A DNA stretch of 64,000 nucleotides, taken from assembly GCA_002479485.1 (NCBI GenBank), contig DLNM01000045.1, forward strand, positions 62,001 through 126,000, read 5' to 3'. This document shows, piece after piece, positions 7,797-14,748 of this stretch. The translations under genes and the position numbers were made by a program. The notes under the pieces are model-generated. The model did not search any database, was not told the origin of the DNA, and worked only from the letters and a program-made list of their open reading frames with translations. Numbering within the stretch: position 1 is the stretch's first letter; each line of letters starts with the position of its first letter. Source of the DNA: Firmicutes bacterium UBA7510. Lineage in GTDB: Bacteria > Bacillota > Clostridia > Tissierellales > Sedimentibacteraceae.

Positions 7797-9863
7797 GTGA
7801 ATTTTAATTATATAGTTAAAAAATTGATTAAGAAAAATATGAAGGAGTACATATTAACCATATTCGGGATTTCTTTTGCTGTTTTTGTAATAGCAGTTTT
7901 AGGAATTGTTATCTTCAGCCCTTCAGTGTCAAATGTATTTTACCCCGGCGGTACTTCACAACAGCTTTCTTACGGAATGTATGGGTTTACTATGCTGGCA
8001 TGCATAGTTTTCATTATTTTTATTCAAGGGCTGTTTATGAGGTATAAATCAAAAGAAATCGGAGTATTTATGTCTCTTGGCATAAAGAAAAAAGATATAT
8101 CTCGATTAATAAAAAAAGAACTGCTTTATATCGTACCATTGGGAGCGATACTTGGCATAGTTCTATCCATACCGTGTTCAATAATACTTTGGAACTCTTT
8201 AGCGTTCTTTTTCGACAGTCAAGAAACCAGATTTATTGTCGGATGGTCTGGAATTATTTTTGCCGTGTTGTTTTCTATCCTATCTTATTTAGTAATAAAA
8301 ATAATTACGAATATTTACTTAAAAAAAGTAAATCTAATAAAATTGCTAAAATCAACTTCAGAAATTGAGTCTGTAGCTTTTGGAAAAAAAATATTCGGAA
8401 TTATAGGACTTATTTGTATTCCGATAGGATTGATCTCAATAGTAATCGGCACGAGTACATTTAATCCCATCTTAAGGCATTTTTTCGCTATAGGTTTAAT
8501 TCTTGAAATAATTGGTATATATTTTTTTTCTACTCAGGTTTCTACTTTTGGCTCAATAGTTCAAGCGCTAAGTAAGAAAAGATACTTTAAAAACATAGTA
8601 TTATTCAATCTGTTAAAGCTAAAAGGAAAACAGTTTGCATTATCGTTATTTATAGGGACAATTCTAACAGCCATCGGCTTTTATTCTTTGTTCTTTCAGT
8701 TAGGCCCGACAATTGAAAGTTTTGAAATATTAAAAAATGCAAAATATGACTTTGGATATTTACAAACTTCAGACAGCAAGGAAATGGGTGAAAATGATAT
8801 TAAAAAATTGGCTTCCAGATACGACCTGAATATTTTACAGTATAAGGAGCTTAATGGCCTTATATTAGTACCATATAAACTATTGCCGGATCTTTCTCCG
8901 GAATGGTTTTGGAGCGAAGATACACCATTTGTAAGTGAAAGCTCGTTTAATAGATTTTTTAATGAGAATTTGAAAGTATCACCGGGTAAGTATATAATTG
9001 CAGTAAGCTATAATAAATCAACTGATTTTTTAAATGAGTTGATAAGACCCGGAAGTAAAAATAAATTTCTTACAGCAGATAATAAAGAGATAAAAATAAC
9101 TGCGGAAAAAACTATTGAAATTAAAAACAAAATGTTTGATTCAGACTTTTTTAAAGGTATTGTTCGCGTTCTGAATGACAGTGACTACAATAAAATACAA
9201 GGTAGTATTGATACAAGCTATAAATTTAAATATAAAACCTTTAATGTAGATAAATATGATACAAGTATAAAGTTTTCCGATGATTTTTATAATGAATATC
9301 TGACAATACATAATTACAGATTTCCAGAAAGCTTTTCATATAGAGGCTCGAATAAAATCAACGGCAAAATAACGTTAGAAAAAGAAGTAACAAAAATAAA
9401 TCCGGATATCAAGAGAAATTGGGTACTCATGCCATATTCCAGAATCGATAGACAGGTAAACGGAGTTGGAGATGCAGTAGTTTATTTTCTGGTATTTGGA
9501 ATCATATCCCTTTCTTGCTTTGTTGCAAGTGGTTTAATTATTGGAATAAAAATATTAAGCAGTATGTGGGAAGAAAAGTCATTGTTTAGAAATATAAGCC
9601 TTCTAGGATGTAAAACAAAGTATATAAAATCCGTAATCTCAAAGCAGGTTAGGTTGTTATATGTATTTCCGAATATATTAGCAGCAATAATTGTACTTAG
9701 CTTATATACATCCAGTTACAAAGATTCCATGGTTTATTTGAATAAAGTAATATTTACTTCTTATACTGTAATATTAATAATAATAAGTTTCTCAATGCTA
9801 ATGTCCATTATAATCAGTAAAAAAATTTATAAAGAATGCATAAGATTTATAAGAATTAATTAA
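7797..9863 (+). CDS. BceB-type FtsX-family ABC permease
   Basis: This permease of about 688 residues has the BceB layout: clustered helices at the N-terminus, a large extracellular domain (about residues 310-560) rich in Lys, Asp and Tyr, and further C-terminal helices. The early segment MRYKSKEIGVFMSLGIKKKD is the FtsX/MacB family signature. GTG at 7797 is chosen because AAAGGTGG at 7781-7788 sits correctly before it; the more upstream GTG lies inside that site. With the preceding ATPase it forms a peptide-antibiotic resistance module. The GHKL/LytTR partner replaces the BceRS-type system usually found beside such permeases. Confidence 0.85.
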   Translation: MNFNYIVKKLIKKNMKEYILTIFGISFAVFVIAVLGIVIFSPSVSNVFYPGGTSQQLSYGMYGFTMLACIVFIIFIQGLFMRYKSKEIGVFMSLGIKKKDISRLIKKELLYIVPLGAILGIVLSIPCSIILWNSLAFFFDSQETRFIVGWSGIIFAVLFSILSYLVIKIITNIYLKKVNLIKLLKSTSEIESVAFGKKIFGIIGLICIPIGLISIVIGTSTFNPILRHFFAIGLILEIIGIYFFSTQVSTFGSIVQALSKKRYFKNIVLFNLLKLKGKQFALSLFIGTILTAIGFYSLFFQLGPTIESFEILKNAKYDFGYLQTSDSKEMGENDIKKLASRYDLNILQYKELNGLILVPYKLLPDLSPEWFWSEDTPFVSESSFNRFFNENLKVSPGKYIIAVSYNKSTDFLNELIRPGSKNKFLTADNKEIKITAEKTIEIKNKMFDSDFFKGIVRVLNDSDYNKIQGSIDTSYKFKYKTFNVDKYDTSIKFSDDFYNEYLTIHNYRFPESFSYRGSNKINGKITLEKEVTKINPDIKRNWVLMPYSRIDRQVNGVGDAVVYFLVFGIISLSCFVASGLIIGIKILSSMWEEKSLFRNISLLGCKTKYIKSVISKQVRLLYVFPNILAAIIVLSLYTSSYKDSMVYLNKVIFTSYTVILIIISFSMLMSIIISKKIYKECIRFIRIN

Positions 9864-9935
9864 ATTTAGGATTGAACCTGAATTTTGTTTATAGAGCGAT
9901 AAAATCTACCGTCAAGGGAATACCAGCTTAATGGG

Positions 9936-9958
9936 GCATCTTTTTTGCACACTCAAGG
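9936..9958 (-). repeat. Inverted copy of the 23-nt repeat at 4704-4726
   Basis: Reverse complement of 4704-4726 with one mismatch. It lies 73 bases after the permease stop and abuts the methyltransferase-tail-like remnant that starts at 9956. Confidence 0.7.
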
Positions 9959-10000
9959 CATGTGGAGACGGTGTGTTTACTACATCGGAAAGATTCGTAA
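9956..10000 (+). pseudogene. Remnant resembling a RumA/RlmD C-terminal tail
   Basis: One frame reads RHVETVCLLHRKDS and then a stop. HVETVCLL is the recognisable end of rRNA uracil-C5-methyltransferases in Firmicutes and a known insertion point for serine-recombinase elements. It is not the missing end of the intact gene at 3505-4650, which ends HTECVVKIERL. It is better read as a trace of an integration event or of another copy. The match is short. Confidence 0.4.
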
Positions 10001-10037
10001 GATTCCTTGATTTTAGGCACTTTGCGAGGCATATTTT

Positions 10038-10100
10038 GGCTCTATGTTAAGCGTTGGGGTATGATTTGTTGAATCACGCCCCAATACTTGACATAGAGCC
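10038..10100. mobile_element. 63-bp inverted-repeat element (MITE-like or solo IS ends)
   Basis: Arms of 22 bases, both beginning GGCTCTATGT when read inward, match at 19 of 22 positions and flank a 19-base centre. Termini of the GGCTCT type resemble ISL3-family inverted repeats, but no transposase is present. T6 after the right arm also lets it act as a terminator. It supplies the last codons and stop of the truncated serine hydrolase on the minus strand, so it lies inside the former coding region. Confidence 0.6.
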
Positions 10101-10548
10101 TTTTTTGAAACCTGTTACGATTCCGTTTAATTTAATTTGCATATGCCCACAACCGTAGTGTATACCACCCATTGTAATTTGTAGTGGCTTATACAATTGG
10201 TTTTTCTCAAGAATTGTTTTATCAAATAACTTTCCGCCAAAGAATCCTTTAAGAAACATCATCATTTCACGTGCTGTGGAAACCCCACCACCACAAGCTG
10301 GAATACTCAAAATAAGGTTATTACGAAATATCTTTTTTTCTTTATAAAAGCTATGTGGGATAAACTCTTTTTCACTTGTTGGTAGATATATATTCTTCAA
10401 ACCCAATGGTTCAAAAATAAGTTTTTGATAAGAATCTTTCAATGCCTCATTCGTCACATTTTCAATGATTTTACCAAGCATTTCAAAATTCAAGTCGCTG
10501 TAATAGGCTCTATTTTTCGTAATTAGGCTCAAAGTTTTTAATTGTCAT
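10074..10548 (-). pseudogene. Serine hydrolase (beta-lactamase family) remnant
   Basis: The intact stretch is an internal piece of a class-C beta-lactamase-like serine hydrolase: AYYSDLNFEMLGKIIE carries the Tyr-Ser-Asp motif, and PACGGGVSTAREMM follows. The N-terminal two thirds with the SxxK nucleophile are missing. A start at 10548 with a ribosome site gives MTIKNFEPNYEK and a stop; skipping one T would join FEPN to TKNRAYYSD, so there is an internal deletion plus a one-base frameshift. The C-terminus is cut by the inverted-repeat element, whose bases encode the last residues. The product is non-functional. It was the last gene of the TetR/CPBP operon. Confidence 0.75.
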
Positions 10549-10599
10549 ATTTTCTTACCTTTCTTGATACTAATTCCATTTAAATTAATAAATAATTAT

Positions 10600-11451
10600 T
10601 TATAAAAAGCTTTGATTTATACGATAATCTGCGGATATATATTTTACTTTTCTAAGTAAAAACAACCCATATAATAATAATGGTAAAAACAAAAGCAAAT
10701 TTAATAGATATGGTAAGGCGCTAACATTCCCAGATACTTCTGCTGATACAGAAGGGACTAAATCGCCAAAACCACTTGCCATATTGTACATTCCGTGAAT
10801 TAACCCACACCAAATTAAATTCCAATTCGTTCTAATTAGTAATGCTGAAAAAGCAATTCCCATTATTGTTGCATAGATTACCTGTGTAACTACCGCCACA
10901 ACAGGAGCTCCTGTAAATAAATTTGAAAGATGAAGCAAGCCAAAAAGGGTACTAGCTCCAACAACTGAAAACACAACTTGCTTTTTGTTTGCTCCCCACT
11001 TTGCAAAAAGTAATGGTAAAACGATACCCCTAAATACAATTTCTTCATACAAACCAATTATTAAGCTATTAATAATCATAGCTGTAACCAAAAGTGAATC
11101 TATATGTTTTATTGTGGTGAACTCTAAATTAAAAATTATGTAAATAAAGAACACTCAGCTGAGAAAAATATAACTTTTATTTAACTTGAAATGATAAATT
11201 CTTGTTAGCTTAAGTTTTATCATAATAAACATAAATATAGCAACGCCAATTATTCTAACAAAAATGCCCATCAAATACTTCGTCATCTGATTACTACTGT
11301 CTAAATTAACCCCTATATTTGCTAAGGAAAATGCAATAAGTCTAGGCAATAGAATAAGAATTGCAATATTTCCAACAAATGAGATTAGTATGACAAGTAA
11401 AATTGCAAATAATTTTGTGTTTTTTTCTTTTATGTCATAGACCGTTTTCAT
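10600..11451 (-). pseudogene. CPBP-family intramembrane protease gene with in-frame TGA
   Basis: From ATG at 11451 the frame encodes 98 residues with hydrophobic helices, reaches TGA at 11157-11155 and continues in the same frame for 184 residues to 10600. The second part has the CPBP (CAAX/Abi) motifs: EEIVFRG, FGLLHLSN and LIHGMYNM. Read through, the product would be about 283 residues, normal for the family. A single TGG-to-TGA change would explain it. A GTG directly after the stop could restart translation. It follows the intact CPBP gene (GAGGAG-type ribosome site upstream). Sequencing error is not excluded. Confidence 0.75.
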
Positions 11452-11496
11452 AACAATTTTCTCCTTCTGTTTCTATGTTTTTGTTGTTACAATTGT

Positions 11497-12342
11497 TTAC
11501 CTTACTAATGTGGATGTTTCTACTTGATTTGATTTTCTCATTTTTCTTAAAACATAACCTACCAATAAGAAAAGGATAGCAGGGATAATTCCTACTATTG
11601 GCGATATTAATATTTCCTTGCCATTTGCAACATAAATAAAATCATTTAAAATAAGTGGATTTATGATTGCATCCTCCATAGAGTGTAAAAGTACACATGG
11701 CCATATCGACCTCGTTGCTAAATACAACTCTGTAAACATAATTGACCAACATACCATAACTGCAAAAGAAATTAGGACGAATCCAAATCTACTTACATCG
11801 ATAATTTGCTGAATGTCCTCAATTGGCAAAAATACCATGTAATATGGAATATGCCAAGATGCCCAGATACAGCCTACAAATAGATATAGTTGCCAGTCCT
11901 TGATTTTAAAATGCATTAATTCTTCTGTTAAGTAGCCTCTCCAAACGGATTCTTCAAAGAAATTTTTAAAGAGATTAAAGAGAAACATTCCAGCAAAAAC
12001 TTTTATAAATTCAGTTCCTTTAAAATTAGATATATCAATCCATCCGAAAGCGTAACCAACAAAGCAAACAATTAACATAACGATTGGAAATATGCAGATA
12101 GATGTTATATAGAACTGAACATTTCCCTTTAGATTTAATTTAAATCCTGTTTCTTTCCATCCATCTTTGGCAAAAATTCTTAATAATATCGTTGCAATTA
12201 AGGGCAAAACTAACCAAACTGTCATCCCAAGTGTTTCTCGCTGTGTTGGTCCCCCAATTATTTTATCTACTAATACTCCTATCCATCCTGATAGCACTAC
12301 TACCATTACAAAAATGGACGTATTTCTAATATGTCTATTCAT
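11497..12342 (-). CDS. CPBP-family intramembrane metalloprotease
   Basis: This 281-residue protein has about eight membrane helices. The family's catalytic motifs are present: EESVWRGYLTEE (EExxxR), IWASWHIPYY (His on the next helix) and LLHSMEDAI. CPBP proteins are type II CAAX prenyl protease/Abi relatives; bacterial members often sit with bacteriocin immunity or TetR genes. It follows the TetR gene by 4 bases and precedes a second, interrupted CPBP gene. The start has AGGGAGATAG upstream. The substrate is unknown. Confidence 0.82.
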   Translation of the reverse strand: MNRHIRNTSIFVMVVVLSGWIGVLVDKIIGGPTQRETLGMTVWLVLPLIATILLRIFAKDGWKETGFKLNLKGNVQFYITSICIFPIVMLIVCFVGYAFGWIDISNFKGTEFIKVFAGMFLFNLFKNFFEESVWRGYLTEELMHFKIKDWQLYLFVGCIWASWHIPYYMVFLPIEDIQQIIDVSRFGFVLISFAVMVCWSIMFTELYLATRSIWPCVLLHSMEDAIINPLILNDFIYVANGKEILISPIVGIIPAILFLLVGYVLRKMRKSNQVETSTLVR

Positions 12343-12346
12343 TGTA

Positions 12347-12922
12347 CTATCTCCCTATCATCCTGTTTTTCATACCATTTACTATATCTTCGCCAGTATC
12401 ACTTAACATTTCTATAACCTTTTCATCAGTCAATTCTAAAGCAAACGATTCATTTGTCGCCATTATGGATAGACCTGCTTGAAATACTCGCATTTTCATT
12501 AAGAGTGTTTTTAGTTCTTCTTCTGAAAATTCTTTCAGATCTTCATCTTTTTTCATTTCTTGAATGATGTTATTGCCTATTTGTACATCATAGTTATCTA
12601 AGTAGCCATTGTTTTTTAGAATTAATTCTTTAAAAATTACGCTATAGTCTTTAGCAAACTTAACACTAGCTATTCCTATATTTAGAAATACATCGCCTGT
12701 ATTTTGCTCCTGCAGTATAGAATTACCAATCTCATATATTTTTGAAATTACTGCTTTTTTTAATTCTTCAACATCTTTAAAATTCACATAAATTGGTGCA
12801 ATTGAACTGCCCAAATTATCAGCTATTTTTCTTATCGTAATGCTGTCTATTCCCTCTTCTTTTGCAATCTCAAATGCAGTCTCTATTATTTGTTCTTTTG
12901 TAAATTTATTTTTAGGTGGCAA
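12347..12922 (-). CDS. TetR-family transcriptional regulator
   Basis: This 191-residue regulator has an N-terminal helix-turn-helix domain (about 8-55: IIETAFEIAKEEGIDSITIR, then IADNLGSS and IYVNFKDVEEL). The C-terminal ligand domain is not specific. It is the first gene of the operon with the CPBP genes. A 46-bp perfect inverted-repeat operator lies just upstream (12940-12985), suggesting autorepression. Confidence 0.85.
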   Translation of the reverse strand: MPPKNKFTKEQIIETAFEIAKEEGIDSITIRKIADNLGSSIAPIYVNFKDVEELKKAVISKIYEIGNSILQEQNTGDVFLNIGIASVKFAKDYSVIFKELILKNNGYLDNYDVQIGNNIIQEMKKDEDLKEFSEEELKTLLMKMRVFQAGLSIMATNESFALELTDEKVIEMLSDTGEDIVNGMKNRMIGR

Positions 12923-12939
12923 TTTAATCTAATCCTTTC

Positions 12940-12985
12940 ACATATATATTGATATATATCATAGTATATATATCAATATATATGT
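12940..12985. promoter_or_regulatory. Long inverted-repeat operator of the TetR/CPBP operon
   Basis: Two perfect 19-nt arms (left arm ACATATATATTGATATATA) flank an 8-nt spacer, 18 bases before the TetR start. A site this long upstream of a TetR gene is most simply its operator, probably overlapping the promoter. Confidence 0.65.
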
Positions 12986-13392
12986 ATCGTTTTTAAATGT
13001 AAAGTAGTAATTTGTTATTTACTATTAAATTTTTATTTCAATAATGGGCTGGGTTATCCAATCAGGATGAAACGAAATTTAATTTAGATTCTGAATTTAG
13101 AGAGTATAGTTCTGCTGACACCTGGTTGTAAAAAAGAGAAGAATTAGGGTTCGACCACAATATGTGGTGGTTTTAAAGTGAAAAATCAGTAAAAAAAGAG
13201 ATCAAAAAGTGCAATTTTTGATTTCTTTTTTGAGCAATTTTATATATGATATAGTGAATTTATCCTACGCCAAGGGGCTATCAGGCTCGACGGTCATCAG
13301 AATTGCAGCAACAAGGCATGTGGATAATCTACCATCACATTTTATATAGAAACAAATAATGAAATCGACAAATTATTGCCTGAACAGCGATT
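12986..13392. other. Intergenic region without a gene
   Basis: No supported ORF is seen. It holds a small CCACA/TGTGG hairpin with T-tract (about 13155-13174) and a long A/T-rich hairpin (13191-13231). A 13-nt word at 13312-13324 also occurs at 9954-9966. The A+T content drops near 13260-13330, which may mark foreign or decayed sequence. Confidence 0.5.
13191..13231 (+). terminator. Terminator-like hairpin
   Basis: An AAAAAAGAGATCAAAAA arm pairs, with one mismatch, with the TTTTTGATTTCTTTTTT arm across a 6-base loop. No plus-strand gene directly upstream is recognised, so its client is unknown. Confidence 0.5.
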
Positions 13393-14031
13393 TTATCTTT
13401 GCATACTTGCAATACATTTTTCGTAAAGTTCTCCAGCATGATTCCAATCGACTACATGGAACCAGTTATCAACATATGCCGCCCTCTCATTATAATGCTT
13501 CAGATAATATGCATGCTCCCAAACGTCAATTACTGCGATTGGGCACAGGTTCTGCACAATAGGCGTATCCTGATTGGCCGATTTTACGATTTTTAGCTTC
13601 CCGTCTTTGTCTGCGACCAACCACGCATACCCAGAACCGAATACTGCCAGCGCATTTTTTTTGAATTCATCATAAAACCGCTCGGTGGCCCCGAACTCCT
13701 CCATGATTGCTGTATATAGCATCCCGGCCTGCGAACGTGTCTCAGAATTAGACATACCGTCGAAATAAAAGATATGATTGTAAACGCCTCCACCATTGTT
13801 TATAACTGATTGCCGGATAACCGATGGTAGCCTGTCAGCGTTATAAATCAGCTGCTCCAGCGACAAGTTTTGCAGTTCAGGATAATCCTTCAGCGCGTTG
13901 TTGAGATTGTCCACATATGTTTGCAAATGTCGGTCATGATGTAGATGCATCGTTTTTGTGTCGATATATGGCTCAAGTGCGTCATAGGCATATGGTAGTG
14001 GTGGATTCACGAATGGATAGTGTTCATTCAT
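13393..14031 (-). CDS. sodA: Fe/Mn-type superoxide dismutase
   Basis: This 212-residue enzyme would convert superoxide to oxygen and hydrogen peroxide. Metal ligands are visible as H31 (MHLHHDRH), H86 (VYNHIFYF), D169 and H173 (VIDVWEHAYY). The N-terminal helical hairpin and C-terminal alpha/beta domain are complete. A clean AGGAGGC ribosome site precedes ATG. Its codon use is visibly richer in G and C than neighbouring genes (many GCG, CAG and CGG codons), a sign of recent acquisition. It is monocistronic. Iron versus manganese preference cannot be read. Confidence 0.92.
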   Translation of the reverse strand: MNEHYPFVNPPLPYAYDALEPYIDTKTMHLHHDRHLQTYVDNLNNALKDYPELQNLSLEQLIYNADRLPSVIRQSVINNGGGVYNHIFYFDGMSNSETRSQAGMLYTAIMEEFGATERFYDEFKKNALAVFGSGYAWLVADKDGKLKIVKSANQDTPIVQNLCPIAVIDVWEHAYYLKHYNERAAYVDNWFHVVDWNHAGELYEKCIASMQR

Positions 14032-14124
14032 ATAATAGCCTCCTATTAATATTATTTATATTATATTCAAGAAACAAAATATGTGCATGTACGGTCTTAC
14101 TGAGGTACGTTCTCCGGAGATTTG

Positions 14125-14274
14125 ATGAAAAATAAAAAACTCCAAATTGCCAGAATTGAATGCGATATGAGCCAAGAGGACTTAGCTGATTGGTTTTGTA
14201 TTCGTCATTCTATACTGGTTCAATATGAAAGGTCAGTAAAGTATAGAAAAAAACTCAATGAAAAAGATGAATAG
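14125..14274 (+). pseudogene. Truncated XRE-family helix-turn-helix protein
   Basis: The 49-codon frame MKNKKLQIARIECDMSQEDL starts like the small XRE regulators of Firmicutes (about 65-70 residues). The recognition helix region is degenerate (DWFCIRHSILVQYE where relatives have a VTRQTI-type helix) and the C-terminal third is replaced by KLNEKDE. No good ribosome site is present. It is probably a decayed copy. Confidence 0.5.
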
Positions 14275-14304
14275 GTTTGATTTTTTGGTATGATTCACTC
14301 TTTA

Positions 14305-14333
14305 TTGACTTTTTCGATTTATAATAGTATAAT
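14305..14333 (+). promoter_or_regulatory. Sigma-A promoter of the ABC-F leader
   Basis: TTGACT and TATAAT are separated by exactly 17 bases. Transcription would begin near 14340 and run through about 400 bases of leader before the ABC-F gene. A second extended -10 (TGCTATAAT, ending 14502) lies closer to the terminator. Confidence 0.7.
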
Positions 14334-14363
14334 GATAGAAAATTTGAAATTTGAGGTGAAAGA

Positions 14364-14384
14364 ATGATTAATTTTTCTTGCTAA
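14364..14384 (+). CDS. Six-codon leader peptide MINFSC
   Basis: ATG at 14364 follows GAGGTGAAAGA at good spacing and ends at TAA after six codons. Its last codons lie in TTTCTTGC (14374-14381), which can pair with GCAAGAAA at 14447-14454. A ribosome stalled here would free the latter to pair with TTCTTGC at 14547-14553 in the terminator. This is the layout of drug-sensing attenuators. Confidence 0.45.
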   Translation: MINFSC

Positions 14385-14527
14385 TTTTTAAAGTACATTT
14401 AATACAAAGATAAACAGGTGTGTTCTGTTTGTTTTGTCGTACTTATGCAAGAAAGTTATTCTTTTTTCTCTTAATATATATACACTTGTGTTATGCTATA
14501 ATGATTAGCTTAATTACGTATATCTAT

Positions 14528-14568
14528 GAGCTGTAAGAATAATTAATTCTTGCAGCTCTTATTTTTTT
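14528..14568 (+). terminator. Attenuator terminator in the ABC-F leader
   Basis: GAGCTGTAAGAAT pairs with ATTCTTGCAGCTC (one mismatch) and is followed by a T-rich run. It lies between the promoters and the ABC-F gene with no complete large gene before it, so it is probably a conditional terminator. Confidence 0.75.
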
Positions 14569-14602
14569 ATAAATAATTCAAATAAGGAGGATAAATAATA
14601 TT

Positions 14603-14683
14603 ATGATAAATAAAGACACTTTGATAACACATGATAATCTCCATATAGAGTCGGATATTGCAGGCGATACTTATATGGAGTAA
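14603..14683 (+). CDS. 26-codon upstream ORF before the ABC-F gene
   Basis: ATG at 14603 follows AAGGAGG and encodes 26 residues beginning MINKDTLITHDNLH, ending with TAA. The ORF runs through the first arm of the hairpin at 14639-14680 and ends just before the second set of complementary arms. It is suited to sensing ribosome stalling by translational attenuation. No known protein family is recognised. Confidence 0.5.
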   Translation: MINKDTLITHDNLHIESDIAGDTYME

Positions 14684-14708
14684 TAACAATGTCGCCTATT
14701 GATCCGAC
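14639..14708 (+). promoter_or_regulatory. Alternative hairpins before the ABC-F gene
   Basis: CTCCATATA (14639-14647) pairs with TATATGGAG (14672-14680). Its loop holds GTCGGAT (14650-14656) and AGGCGA (14662-14667), which pair with ATCCGAC (14702-14708) and TCGCCT (14692-14697). The two folds compete or form a pseudoknot, and both overlap the 26-codon ORF. The ABC-F ribosome site follows at 14734-14740. Confidence 0.55.
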
Positions 14709-14748
14709 CTTGTTATTTATACTATTAAATACAGAGGAGGACAAAAAT

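Noticed and set aside
11155..11157. TGA as selenocysteine codon in the CPBP gene
   Set aside because: No SECIS-like hairpin was recognised after it and CPBP proteases have no selenocysteine in that region.
9954..13324. A 13-nt direct repeat (9954-9966 and 13312-13324) around the TetR/CPBP region that could be attachment sites
   Set aside because: Too short, in AT-rich DNA of 64 kb such matches are not rare, and no recombinase is present.
14689..14748. A 20-residue longer N-terminus for the ABC-F protein
   Set aside because: The ATG at 14689 lies in a hairpin with no ribosome site; GAGGAGG and the family's MSLI start point to 14749.
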